In this document: one piece after another, positions 23,139-31,200 of the stretch
Layout: every line of letters starts with the position of its first letter
How positions within the stretch are numbered: position 1 is the first letter of the stretch
Origin: Clostridia bacterium
GTDB lineage: Bacteria; Bacillota_A; Clostridia; Lachnospirales; Cellulosilyticaceae
Length of the DNA stretch: 31,233 nt
Reading direction: 5' to 3'
NCBI GenBank assembly: GCA_029239935.1
Contig: JARBTY010000026.1
Coordinates: forward strand, 1-31,233
Position numbers and translations under genes: made by a program
Notes under the pieces: generated by a model
What the model was told of the DNA's origin: nothing
The model's database searches: none
What the model saw: the letters and a program-made list of their open reading frames with translations, nothing else

Positions 23139-24692
23139 ATGTATACATTAAAAGAGACTCTACTTAGTGAAATAGAAGGTTTTAGACAATTAGGCCATCA
23201 ATTTGTAAATGGAGAAATCAACCGTGCAGATTTTAAGGGGATTTCGGGTGGCATGGGTGTATATGCGCACAGAGATGGCAAGAATTTTATGATTAGGCTT
23301 AGAATGCCAGGGGGAGTTGTTTCAAAAGAGCAGCTTAAGGGTGTCTATAAATGGGCCCAAAAGTATCAGTTGTCTTTTGTGCATTTAACAACTAGACAGG
23401 CCATCCAGTTACACGGGCTAACTATAGATCAGGTCTGTGAAGTGATGGAAGAGGCTCTGGCCTATGATATTTATACAAGAGGGGGAGGAGGCAATTTTCC
23501 GAGAAATGTCGCAACGTCTCCCTTATCTGGAGTAGAGGCGGGAGAAGCTTTTGATATTACCCCTTATGCTTTGTTAGTTAACACTCATTTTGTTGAGAGA
23601 ATGTGTACCTATAAGCTTCCAAGAAAATTTAAGGCAGCATTTTCAAACAATGGACTGGATCATGCAAACTGTACAGTTACGGATATAGGGTTTTTAGCGG
23701 TTCAGCATGAAAATAACCCGTATTTTAAGTTGTATCTAGGAGGGGGACTTGGTAAAAATTCTTCTACAGGCGTAGTATTTGATGAATTAGTAGCCCCAAA
23801 AGACGTGCTTTATCATGTTGAAGCGATTATTAAGCTGTTCATGGCAGAAGGTGATTATCAAAATAAGGGCAAAGCCAGAATCAGGTATATTGCTCAGAGA
23901 ATGGGAGAAGAGGCATTTATAGCTTGTTACCGTCACTATTTAGAGCGAGAAAAGCAAAGAGGTGGCCTAGATTTGGCAGTGGATTTAAAAACCATTGAAA
24001 GAGAGGGTCTTGAAATACTAAATGAAAATCACTCAAGACTTTTCAAACAAAAACAAAAAGGCTTGTATAGTATTTATACACATCCAGTAGGTGGTCAGCT
24101 TGAAACAAATGATTTAAAAGAATTGCTGGATGCTTTAGAACAGCTGGAAGAGCCAGATATAAGGCTTACGATGACAGAAGGCTTTTATATCAGACAGCTG
24201 AATGGCAAAGAGGCTGAACATATGCTTGAGATCACAGAACCTATGGGAGGCGGTACGAGGTTTGAACAGTCAACAGCCTGCATAGGCGTTCCGATCTGTC
24301 AGGTGGGCTTTTTAAATGGACAAAGTACGCTTTTAGACAGTATTAAGTACCTTAAGGATCAAGGACTTACCCGAGATATTCTGCCGGCTGTGCGCATATC
24401 GGGATGTCCTAATTCTTGTGGTACCCATGAGGTTGGCACATTGGGATTTGTAGGTAAGATGAAAAAAGTAGGCGACAAGATGAGCCCTGTGTTTGAACTG
24501 CATATAAAGGGAAGTACTAGTCCAGAGAATCTAAAACTTGCCATGTACAAAGGAGATTTATGTCAGGAGGATATCCCGCAATTTTTATATGAGCTGGCCA
24601 GGCTTATAGATGAGGAGCATGTAGACTTTTCAGAATGGCTGCTGAAACATGATGGGGCGTTCGCAGAACTCTTTCAAAAATTTGAAGTATAG
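23139..24692 (+). CDS. Siroheme nitrite/sulfite reductase family protein
   Basis: This 517-residue protein has the half-domain pattern of siroheme reductases, with N-terminal FMIRLRMPGGVVSKEQLK and the motif HLTTRQAIQLHGL at about residues 90-105. It has four cysteines binding the 4Fe-4S cluster bridged to siroheme: C381 and C387 (CIGVPIC), C423 and C427 (CPNSC). It would reduce sulfite to sulfide or nitrite to ammonia in a six-electron reaction, probably with ferredoxin because no flavin or NAD domain is present. The LysR regulator next door is CysL-like, which favours sulfite. The substrate cannot be settled from the sequence. The start ATG lies behind AAAGGAG. Confidence 0.9.
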   Translation: MYTLKETLLSEIEGFRQLGHQFVNGEINRADFKGISGGMGVYAHRDGKNFMIRLRMPGGVVSKEQLKGVYKWAQKYQLSFVHLTTRQAIQLHGLTIDQVCEVMEEALAYDIYTRGGGGNFPRNVATSPLSGVEAGEAFDITPYALLVNTHFVERMCTYKLPRKFKAAFSNNGLDHANCTVTDIGFLAVQHENNPYFKLYLGGGLGKNSSTGVVFDELVAPKDVLYHVEAIIKLFMAEGDYQNKGKARIRYIAQRMGEEAFIACYRHYLEREKQRGGLDLAVDLKTIEREGLEILNENHSRLFKQKQKGLYSIYTHPVGGQLETNDLKELLDALEQLEEPDIRLTMTEGFYIRQLNGKEAEHMLEITEPMGGGTRFEQSTACIGVPICQVGFLNGQSTLLDSIKYLKDQGLTRDILPAVRISGCPNSCGTHEVGTLGFVGKMKKVGDKMSPVFELHIKGSTSPENLKLAMYKGDLCQEDIPQFLYELARLIDEEHVDFSEWLLKHDGAFAELFQKFEV

Positions 24693-24725
24693 GTTATCCA
24701 TAGAAGAAGCTGCTAATAGGCGGCA

Positions 24726-25814
24726 TTACTTATCAGTAACTTCTTCTAACTGTGCTAAGATTTTTGAAACGCCTATATGCCAATTTGGGTCTGCCGCATA
24801 TTTTTTATTAATCCATTGAATGGGGTCTTCATTTGCTGGACATCCTTCACTCAAATTAAGAAGTGTTCGGGCAGCAATACTGGAGGTTTCGGAAATATTA
24901 GTATTAAAATCCTGCCAGCTTCCATACACGTTAAAAGGATTATTGGCCATAGCAACCGCATGAGGATGAGATTTTGGGACAAAAGATTGTTCTTGACCTG
25001 TTATAGCAAACATTAAGAGTGGATTGATATTGAATGTTTTGGCAGTCTCAATGATACAGCTGAGATAAGGTTCATCAGCAAGCATGGAATTCCTTTCGTT
25101 AAGCCAAAAGGCCAAAGCCTCTTGATTGATTTCCTTGTATTGCAAGGAAGGTATTAAATGATTTTCTTGTGTAGGTAATACATCACTATCAGTGGAGGAA
25201 GCTGCAAGCTGTACATCGTTATTGATAGCTGGGATCGTAGCTTCTACGGTCAAAAGCGGCTGAGCCAAATCCTTCTGTGTCAATGAACTTTGAAAAATCA
25301 CCCAGCTTAAAGAGATAATAGCTATAAAGAAGGCCGCAGCATATGGAAATGAAGCGGTTTTGTAAAGTGCTGTATCCGTAGTAGCACCAGAGGCAACGAC
25401 AGGAGGTGCAGCTTCATCCGATTTGTTTTTTAAATGGTTTATAGATTCATAGAGTTCCTCTTTTGAAAAAGTCATGTTTTCGTGATGACTCAGCCAAGCT
25501 GTAAGATTTTTGGCAAGGCATTCCTCGGAATGATGAAGTGGCACGAAGGCTTCAAATAGTTGGTAGGCAGTTAAATCAAAATCTCCTTTTTTAACAGCTT
25601 CTTTTAGGAGGCTGTTTTTTATTTGTGCTTGAACAGTCTGATCAAAATCGATAAGATATTTATCCAAAAGTTTGTGAACAGCAGAGGCAAAGAGTTTAGC
25701 TCTATAATCTGAGCTGCTATGAGGGTATCTTTGCCTAATGAGTGTGCGGAGTTGTAGGATATTCTGATGATATAAAATCTGGTTACTTCTAAGATTCTCT
25801 GTGATATTCAACAT
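24726..25814 (-). CDS. Membrane-anchored glucosaminidase-like protein
   Basis: This 362-residue protein has a cytoplasmic helical N-terminal region (1-155), one membrane helix at about 156-175 (FPYAAAFFIAIISLSWVIF), a low-complexity linker and an extracellular domain at about 235-362. That domain has NPLLMFAITGQEQSF (candidate catalytic E275), NNPFNVYGSW and INKKYAADPNWHIGVSKI, as in mannosyl-glycoprotein endo-beta-N-acetylglucosaminidase/lysozyme-like domains. It probably cuts peptidoglycan or holds a wall-sensing role. ATG 25814 is chosen because AAAGG lies 6 bp upstream; a GTG at 25820 is also possible. It is convergent with the siroheme reductase. The N-terminal region is not recognised. 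Confidence 0.75.
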   Translation of the reverse strand: MLNITENLRSNQILYHQNILQLRTLIRQRYPHSSSDYRAKLFASAVHKLLDKYLIDFDQTVQAQIKNSLLKEAVKKGDFDLTAYQLFEAFVPLHHSEECLAKNLTAWLSHHENMTFSKEELYESINHLKNKSDEAAPPVVASGATTDTALYKTASFPYAAAFFIAIISLSWVIFQSSLTQKDLAQPLLTVEATIPAINNDVQLAASSTDSDVLPTQENHLIPSLQYKEINQEALAFWLNERNSMLADEPYLSCIIETAKTFNINPLLMFAITGQEQSFVPKSHPHAVAMANNPFNVYGSWQDFNTNISETSSIAARTLLNLSEGCPANEDPIQWINKKYAADPNWHIGVSKILAQLEEVTDK

Positions 25815-25850
25815 TTTCACCCTTTATCAGCTAAAAAGATTAATAGGTAT

Positions 25851-25879
25851 AGTATAAACAAGAATCATTTATTTAGCAA
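25851..25879 (-). promoter_or_regulatory. Promoter of the glucosaminidase-like gene
   Basis: On the minus strand: -35 TTGCTA (plus 25874-25879), 17-bp spacer, -10 TATACT (plus 25851-25856), about 37 bp from the start codon. Confidence 0.5.
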
Positions 25880-25963
25880 AAGGTTTTTGTCATGAGTTAG
25901 ACCATCTCGAAGGGATACTTTTTACAGATTGGGTGACAGAGTATTTAGAGGAAAGCAGATCGC

Positions 25964-25992
25964 TTGACAATCAGCCTTTGGGATGCTACTAT
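25964..25992 (+). promoter_or_regulatory. Sigma-A promoter of the cysteine desulfurase-TtcA operon
   Basis: -35 TTGACA (25964-25969, consensus), 17-bp spacer, -10 TACTAT (25987-25992), about 60 bp before the start codon. Confidence 0.7.
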
Positions 25993-26052
25993 TCAACTAG
26001 TTAATAAGCAAAAAGAAGTATTTAATACAGCATGAGTAAGTGGGGGAATCAA

Positions 26053-27174
26053 ATGATTTATTTAGATTATGCAGCCAATACACCTGTCAGTCAGGAAGTT
26101 TTGGAGGTTTTTCAAGAAGTTTCAATGACATATATTGCCAATCCTAATTCATCTCATAGGTTAGGAAGAGAAGCTAAAGCAAGACTAGATTTATCAACTG
26201 CTGAGACAGCTAAAATACTGGGAGTTAAAGAAAATGAAATTATCTATACGTCTGGGGCTAGTGAGGCTAATAATTTAGCAGTTAAAGGTATTGCTGAAAC
26301 CTATAAAAGACACGGCAGGCATATGATCACAACTTATTTGGAACATTCATCAGTTACGGGCGCCTTAACAGCCTTGCAGAGTAAAGGTTATGAAGTGGAT
26401 TTTGTTGATATCCTAGACAATGGACTTGTAGATTTAGAGCATCTCAAAGAGTTGTTACGGGAAGATACGATACTGGTTTCAATTGGTTATGTAGACAGTG
26501 AACTGGGGATTGAACAGCCTGTTGATCAGATTGGAGAGATTTTATCTCATTATCCCCACTGTTTTTTTCATGTGGATGCCACCCAAGCAATAGGCAAAAT
26601 ACCAGTTTCTTTAGAGTTTATAGATTTAATAGTGTTTTCTCCTCATAAGTTCTATGGACTAAATGGTTCTGGTGTGCTCATTAAAAAAGAGAATCTGCTT
26701 CTAGAGCCACTTATTCATGGCGGAAAAAGCACAACTATTTTTAGAAGCGGTACACCGATGCTTGCATTGGCAGCGGCAGCGGAGAAAGCTCTTGCTTTAG
26801 CTGTATCTTCTCAAAAAGGAAACGATGAAAAGGTAAGGATGCTTAATAAAAAACTTCAAGAAGCCCTCAAGCGTTATCCAAAGGTTACAATTAACAGTAC
26901 AGAAAAATCTGTACCTTATATCTTAAATGTCAGCGTAGTGGGTGTAAAGTCTATAGTTTTTCAAGAGGAATTAGAAAAGCACAGCGTGTATATCTCCACT
27001 AAATCGGCCTGTTGTCCGGTGAATACCGTTTCTAAAGCCGTTTATGCGCTTACAAAGGATAAAAAAAGAGCTTTGTCAACCCTAAGAATAAGTCTAAGTC
27101 ACCTGACGACTGAAGAAGAGCTGGATGTCTTCTTGCAATGTTTTGAGCAGTGTTATAAAAAATTAGTGAAATAA
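26053..27174 (+). CDS. Cysteine desulfurase (NifS/IscS family)
   Basis: This 373-residue PLP enzyme starts MIYLDYAANTPVSQEVLEVF. It has H98 (LEHSS), D175 (HVDATQ), the PLP lysine K199 in SPHKFYG and a catalytic loop with C320/C321 (STKSACCP). It converts cysteine to alanine and passes the sulfur on as a persulfide. The usual NNE(T/I)G segment reads VDSELG here, a small departure. ATG 26053 is chosen on family alignment with GGGGG upstream; an ATG 21 bp earlier would add seven residues. It lies 10 bp before the TtcA-like gene, which suggests sulfur delivery to tRNA modification. Confidence 0.92.
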   Translation: MIYLDYAANTPVSQEVLEVFQEVSMTYIANPNSSHRLGREAKARLDLSTAETAKILGVKENEIIYTSGASEANNLAVKGIAETYKRHGRHMITTYLEHSSVTGALTALQSKGYEVDFVDILDNGLVDLEHLKELLREDTILVSIGYVDSELGIEQPVDQIGEILSHYPHCFFHVDATQAIGKIPVSLEFIDLIVFSPHKFYGLNGSGVLIKKENLLLEPLIHGGKSTTIFRSGTPMLALAAAAEKALALAVSSQKGNDEKVRMLNKKLQEALKRYPKVTINSTEKSVPYILNVSVVGVKSIVFQEELEKHSVYISTKSACCPVNTVSKAVYALTKDKKRALSTLRISLSHLTTEEELDVFLQCFEQCYKKLVK

Positions 27175-27184
27175 GGATAAAAAT

Positions 27185-28012
27185 ATGGAAAAGTATCAAG
27201 AAATAGAAAGAAGTATTATCAAGAAATACCGTAAAGAAATATGGTCCAAGTTTATCACCGGTGTCAATGACTATCAACTCATTCAAGAAGGGGATAAGAT
27301 TGCTGTCTGTATCTCCGGCGGTAAGGATTCCATGCTCCTAGCAAAATGCATGCAGGAATTACAAAAACATGGCAAAGTAAAATTTAAATTAGAGTTTGTT
27401 GTAATGGATCCAGGTTATAACCCATATAATAGACAGGTTATCCTAAGTAATGCACAGCATTTAAATATCCCTATAAAAATATTTGATACACAAATATTTG
27501 ATATTGTAGCATCTGTAGATGAATCACCCTGCTATTTATGTGCAAGGATGAGAAGGGGATACCTCTACAAGTATGCCGAGGAACTGGGATGTAACAAAAT
27601 CGCGTTAGGGCATCATTTTGATGATGTCATTGAGACTGTTTTAATGAGTATGCTTTATGCAGGAGAAATCAAAACCATGATGCCTAAACTTCACAGTACA
27701 AATTATGAGGGCATGGAACTAATCAGACCTATGTATTTGGTTAAGGAAGAACATATCCTTGCATGGAAAAGAACCCATGATTTACAATTTATCCAATGTG
27801 CCTGTCGTTTTACTGAAAACTGTGTGTTAGGGGATAATGGGGGAGGTTCTAAACGACAAGAAATGAAAGTACTCATTAAAAAATTTAGACAAACCAATCC
27901 CCATATTGACATGAATATCTTTAGAAGTGTGCACAATGTTAATTTAAATACGGTCATAGGGTACCGCAAAGATAACAAGGTTCATAGCTTTTTGGATGAG
28001 TACGATCAATAA
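27185..28012 (+). CDS. TtcA-like tRNA thiolation protein (PP-loop ATPase)
   Basis: This 275-residue adenylating enzyme has the PP-loop SGGKDS at 44-49, the cluster/thiolation cysteines C116 and C119 (CYLCARMRRG), a third at C205 or C207 (QCAC), and GHHFDDVIET at 142-151. This matches the TtcA/Ncs6 group, which thiolates tRNA (2-thiocytidine at position 32 for TtcA) with a 4Fe-4S cluster. The exact nucleoside is not certain. It lies 10 bp after the cysteine desulfurase and is followed by a terminator, so the two form a two-gene unit. It starts at ATG with AGGATAAAAAT upstream. Confidence 0.85.
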   Translation: MEKYQEIERSIIKKYRKEIWSKFITGVNDYQLIQEGDKIAVCISGGKDSMLLAKCMQELQKHGKVKFKLEFVVMDPGYNPYNRQVILSNAQHLNIPIKIFDTQIFDIVASVDESPCYLCARMRRGYLYKYAEELGCNKIALGHHFDDVIETVLMSMLYAGEIKTMMPKLHSTNYEGMELIRPMYLVKEEHILAWKRTHDLQFIQCACRFTENCVLGDNGGGSKRQEMKVLIKKFRQTNPHIDMNIFRSVHNVNLNTVIGYRKDNKVHSFLDEYDQ

Positions 28013-28021
28013 AAAAGTAAT

Positions 28022-28053
28022 AAAAACTCTGTTGTTTTAATGACGGAGTTTTT
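28022..28053 (+). terminator. Terminator of the desulfurase-TtcA operon
   Basis: The stem AAAAACTCTGT / ACGGAGTTTTT has one G-T pair and a 10-nt loop, ends in a T run, and lies 9 bp after the TtcA-like stop codon. Confidence 0.75.
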
Positions 28054-28089
28054 GTATTTTTATCAAAAACAGAGTTTGAAATGAAAAGA

Positions 28090-28118
28090 TTGGCAGAAAG
28101 ATAGGAGTGTGCTATATT
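28090..28118 (+). promoter_or_regulatory. Promoter of the bacteriohemerythrin gene
   Basis: -35 TTGGCA (28090-28095), 17-bp spacer, -10 TATATT (28113-28118), about 52 bp before the start codon. Confidence 0.6.
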
Positions 28119-28170
28119 AAAGCATATAGGCAGGTGCAAATTATAAAATTGATTGGAGGCAGCAAAGGTT

Positions 28171-28563
28171 ATGTTAGTATGGAAAGAAGAGTATTCAATA
28201 GGTGTTCCTTTGATTGATGAACAACATCAGCATATGTTTGAAATAGGTAATAGCGCCTATGAACTATTAAAAGACGATTTTTGCACAGACATGTATGATG
28301 GGGTCGTTGAAATCATTAAAGAGTTAAAAGAGTATACAAAGCTTCATTTCAAAACAGAAGAAGAGTACATGCTGAGTATCAAATATAATAAATATTTTAG
28401 CCAAAAAGTAGAACATGATGACTTTATTCAAAAAATTAATGAAGTAGATTTTGACAAGGTAGATGATAACCCGAAAAAATACATAGAAGATATTTTAGGG
28501 TTTGTTTTTAATTGGACCTTAGACCATATATTACAAAAAGATAAGCTGATTAAAGCAGAGTAA
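28171..28563 (+). CDS. Bacteriohemerythrin with one altered iron-ligand position
   Basis: This 130-residue four-helix protein of the hemerythrin family starts MLVWKEEYSIGVPLIDEQHQ. Iron ligands by family alignment are H19, H59, E63 (HFKTEE), H82 (EHDDF), H119 and D124 (DHILQKD). The HxxxH motif normally supplying two ligands reads QKVEH (Q78-H82), so one histidine is replaced by glutamine. Hemerythrins bind oxygen or nitric oxide, or act as oxygen scavengers in anaerobes. ATG 28171 is preferred over a TTG at 28153 that sits on GGAGG itself. It is a single-gene unit with its own promoter and a bidirectional terminator. Confidence 0.88.
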   Translation: MLVWKEEYSIGVPLIDEQHQHMFEIGNSAYELLKDDFCTDMYDGVVEIIKELKEYTKLHFKTEEEYMLSIKYNKYFSQKVEHDDFIQKINEVDFDKVDDNPKKYIEDILGFVFNWTLDHILQKDKLIKAE

Positions 28564-28573
28564 GAATCACTCA

Positions 28574-28621
28574 AAAAGGACTATGAAAAGGCCGTAAATC
28601 TGGCAGATTCATAGTCCTTTT
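28574..28621. terminator. Bidirectional terminator between hemerythrin and epimerase genes
   Basis: The perfect 14-bp stem AAAAGGACTATGAA / TTCATAGTCCTTTT has a 20-nt loop holding a short inner GCC/GGC pairing. It separates two convergent genes and ends T-rich on both strands. Confidence 0.75.
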
Positions 28622-28623
28622 GA

Positions 28624-29643
28624 TTAATCATTTAAAATAGTCTGGATAGCTTTTTCTCTTGCAACAATCACTTTATCGCACCATTTGTCAAAATCAGGAT
28701 CTTCGATCTGATACTCAGGATGTTCTAAAATCCAATGGATTGTCTCTCTAATACCTTGGTCAAATCGGATAGGCGCTGTAAATGCTGGGACAAGTCTTTT
28801 GAGCTTTGTATTATCAAAAACAACAGTGTTTGCTTTATCCCCTATGAGGCTTCCTCTATAATCCAGAGGAGAACAGGCATCCAGAAATTCTGAGGCTATA
28901 TGAATAGCATTGAGTTTGACACCTAAAGCATCTGCAATCATTTGATAGATTTGGTTCCAAGTCAATGACTCATCAGAAGTGATTTGAACAGCTTCTCCAA
29001 TGGCATGGAGATTGCCCATAAGACCAACAAAGCCTATTGCAAAATCACGGCTATGGGTCATTGTCCATAAAGAGCTGCCATCTCCGTGAATAATAACAGG
29101 CTTACCTTCAAGCATACGCTTGGCCACTTGCCAGCTGCCACGGCTCCCATGAACGGCAAGAGGAATAGAACGGTTACTGTAAGTGTGGCTAGGCCTTATG
29201 ATGGTGACAGGAAAGCCATTCTCACGGTATATTTTCATGAGATACTCTTCACAAGCTATTTTGTTACGAGAATACTCCCAGTAAGGATTTGAAAGGGTAG
29301 TTCCTTCAGTGATGAGATAGTTTGAAAGAGGTTTCTGATAAATAGAGGCAGAACTTATAAATATAAATTGCTTGGTTTTATTTTTAAATAAACGATAATC
29401 TCTTTCAAGCTGTATCGGTGAAAAAGCAATAAAATCTGCAACTACGTCAAAACTCATAGAGTCAATAAGCTTTGAGACTAAAGCCTCATCATTAATATCT
29501 GCTGTAATCTCCTTAGCGCCATCTGGTAATTCATGATTTTTAGAACCTCGGTTTAAAAGATAGAGCTCCCATCCTTCTTCTAATAATAAGTTGGAAATAG
29601 CTGTACTGATCGTTCCGGTTCCGCCGATTAATAGTGCTTTCAT
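28624..29643 (-). CDS. NAD-dependent epimerase/dehydratase family protein (extended SDR)
   Basis: This 339-residue Rossmann enzyme has the nucleotide motif LIGGTGTIS near the N-terminus, SSASIY with the catalytic serine, and YSRNK (YxxxK) about 30 residues later. The C-terminal half (ESLTWNQIYQMIADALGV) matches the NAD-dependent epimerase/dehydratase group, acting on nucleotide sugars or similar substrates. The exact substrate is unknown. Three ATG codons in a row lie at the start; the third (29643) has the best spacing from AGGGGG. It follows a zinc-ribbon membrane protein gene on the same strand, 38 bp away. The end is at a shared terminator. Confidence 0.85.
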   Translation of the reverse strand: MKALLIGGTGTISTAISNLLLEEGWELYLLNRGSKNHELPDGAKEITADINDEALVSKLIDSMSFDVVADFIAFSPIQLERDYRLFKNKTKQFIFISSASIYQKPLSNYLITEGTTLSNPYWEYSRNKIACEEYLMKIYRENGFPVTIIRPSHTYSNRSIPLAVHGSRGSWQVAKRMLEGKPVIIHGDGSSLWTMTHSRDFAIGFVGLMGNLHAIGEAVQITSDESLTWNQIYQMIADALGVKLNAIHIASEFLDACSPLDYRGSLIGDKANTVVFDNTKLKRLVPAFTAPIRFDQGIRETIHWILEHPEYQIEDPDFDKWCDKVIVAREKAIQTILND

Positions 29644-29681
29644 CATCATCCCCCTATAAATAGATTATAATAGTTATCAAG

Positions 29682-30074
29682 TTAGCTTTTTTTACTAAAT
29701 TCATTTTTGCATTGAGGGCAGGTAATACGGATGCGTCCCCTGCCTTTAGGGACCCTCAGAGTTTGTGCACACTCAGGACATTTATAGTATTTGTGAGTCC
29801 GTATATACTTTAGCCGAGTAAAAGATTGGTTTAATTTGATTTTTATAGGCAGCCACAATCTTAAAAAAGATCTATTTTCCTGTTGCCGTTTAGAGATATT
29901 TTTAGATAAACCTCTTAAATAAGCTAAACCAAGTAAAATATAAGTCAATAGTTGTAAAATAGTGGAATGGAATACAAGGGCTAAAAGAGAGAATAGGATA
30001 GAAGCTGCCAGCAGCATGATAGAAAGTTGATCTAGTCCATATCTGCCGTACATAAATTTTTTAAACCCATTCAT
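29682..30074 (-). CDS. Zinc-ribbon membrane protein
   Basis: This 130-residue protein has two hydrophobic helices at about 17-37 and 38-55 followed by a basic stretch. A C-terminal zinc ribbon has C99/C102 (CPEC) and C119/C122 (CPQC). Such proteins appear as uncharacterised zinc-ribbon membrane proteins in Clostridia. It starts at ATG with AAAGGAG 9 bp upstream and is the first gene of a minus-strand pair with the SDR epimerase. Function unknown. Confidence 0.75.
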   Translation of the reverse strand: MNGFKKFMYGRYGLDQLSIMLLAASILFSLLALVFHSTILQLLTYILLGLAYLRGLSKNISKRQQENRSFLRLWLPIKIKLNQSFTRLKYIRTHKYYKCPECAQTLRVPKGRGRIRITCPQCKNEFSKKS

Positions 30075-30314
30075 AATAAACTGCTCCTTTCATTAAGATT
30101 GACATAAGCTCTTGTGATGGCGCATACAGTAAAATGAAGCTTCTGCAAAGTATAGTTAACAACTGCTTTTATAGTATGGCATTCTATCATTTAATCATAT
30201 GCCTGCGAGGTCTATTTGTCAATTCCAGCGGTTGTAAAACAAGTAAATACGAAGTAACCCTTTTAATGGAAAAAGCATATTGATAGTATAAATAGGTATA
30301 GGAGATGTGATGAA

Positions 30315-31133
30315 ATGCAGGGAATGGATCAAAATATTAAAAAGAGCAGTATTTTAGACATTAATCAAGACCATGTTACTTTTACAGGAGAAAGAATAGT
30401 TATCAATCAACAAGTCAAAGAAAATGCCCGCACAAATAATATTCTAAAAGAGCATATGGTAAGGTATGAACTGGCCAGCAGTTTTGTAAAAGAGAAGAAA
30501 GTGTTGGATGCAGCTTGTGGGACAGGATATGGAACTAAGATGCTCAAGTGTGCTGGGGCAGAACATGTAACGGGTATTGATATTTCTCAGGAAAGTATTG
30601 ACAATGCCTTATTGACCTATCAAGAAGATCATATAGAGTTTATTCAAGGAGATGTCTATCATCTGCCATTTTCAGGAGAAGTTTTTGATGTAATAGTATC
30701 TTTTGAAACAATAGAGCATATCGCTTCAGGAGAGGCGTTACTCAAAGAAGCGGCAAGGATTTTAAAAATTGGGGGAACACTGATTATTTCAACACCTAAT
30801 CGAAGTATTAGCAACCCAGGTTTGTATATGGAAGAGAGACCGATCAATAATTATCATCCTTATGAGTATAAAACAATAGAATTCATAGGAGAGCTGCTTA
30901 AATATTTTGATATACTAGAACTCTATGGTCAAGGTTTCATAGAGGACTGCGATACCTTTGCTACAAAAGTCATGCGGCAGGCAAGAAATTTGAATGTAGA
31001 CTATAAACCAAGGCCAAATCAAAAAGTACCCAGTCATTATGTTATTCCTTTAGGAGAAATGAAAAATGCAGATCCCACATATATTGTGGCGGTATGTACT
31101 AAGAAAAACAATTCTTGTTTAATCAGCTTATAA
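30315..31133 (+). CDS. SAM-dependent class I methyltransferase
   Basis: This 272-residue protein has a Methyltransf_11-type fold: motif I VLDAACGTGYG at 63-73, GIDIS (motif II) at 87-91, DVYHLPF, FDVIVSFETIEHI and GGTLIISTPN. The N-terminal TFTGERIV resembles methyltransferases found with surface-sugar or glycosyltransferase genes. The acceptor is not known. It starts at ATG 30315 with GGAG about 10 bp upstream. It is not close to UbiE/MenG in its motifs, so I do not link it to quinone methylation. Confidence 0.82.
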   Translation: MQGMDQNIKKSSILDINQDHVTFTGERIVINQQVKENARTNNILKEHMVRYELASSFVKEKKVLDAACGTGYGTKMLKCAGAEHVTGIDISQESIDNALLTYQEDHIEFIQGDVYHLPFSGEVFDVIVSFETIEHIASGEALLKEAARILKIGGTLIISTPNRSISNPGLYMEERPINNYHPYEYKTIEFIGELLKYFDILELYGQGFIEDCDTFATKVMRQARNLNVDYKPRPNQKVPSHYVIPLGEMKNADPTYIVAVCTKKNNSCLISL

Positions 31134-31171
31134 AATTGAAGGTATCGTTTTAGGAGTTTTCAGGGAATTCA

Positions 31172-31200
31172 TTTAAAAGAGGACAGAGGTATGTTATACT
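31172..31200 (+). promoter_or_regulatory. Promoter candidate for a gene beyond the right edge
   Basis: -35 TTTAAA (31172-31177), 17-bp spacer, -10 TATACT (31195-31200), followed by the palindrome AGGTTAACCT at 31208-31217, a possible operator. The gene it would serve is outside the window. Confidence 0.35.

Noticed and set aside
30315..31133. Methyltransferase as the missing MenG/UbiE step of the quinone operon
   Set aside because: The motifs are generic class I, it is 9 kb away and its TFTGER start resembles surface-sugar methyltransferases.
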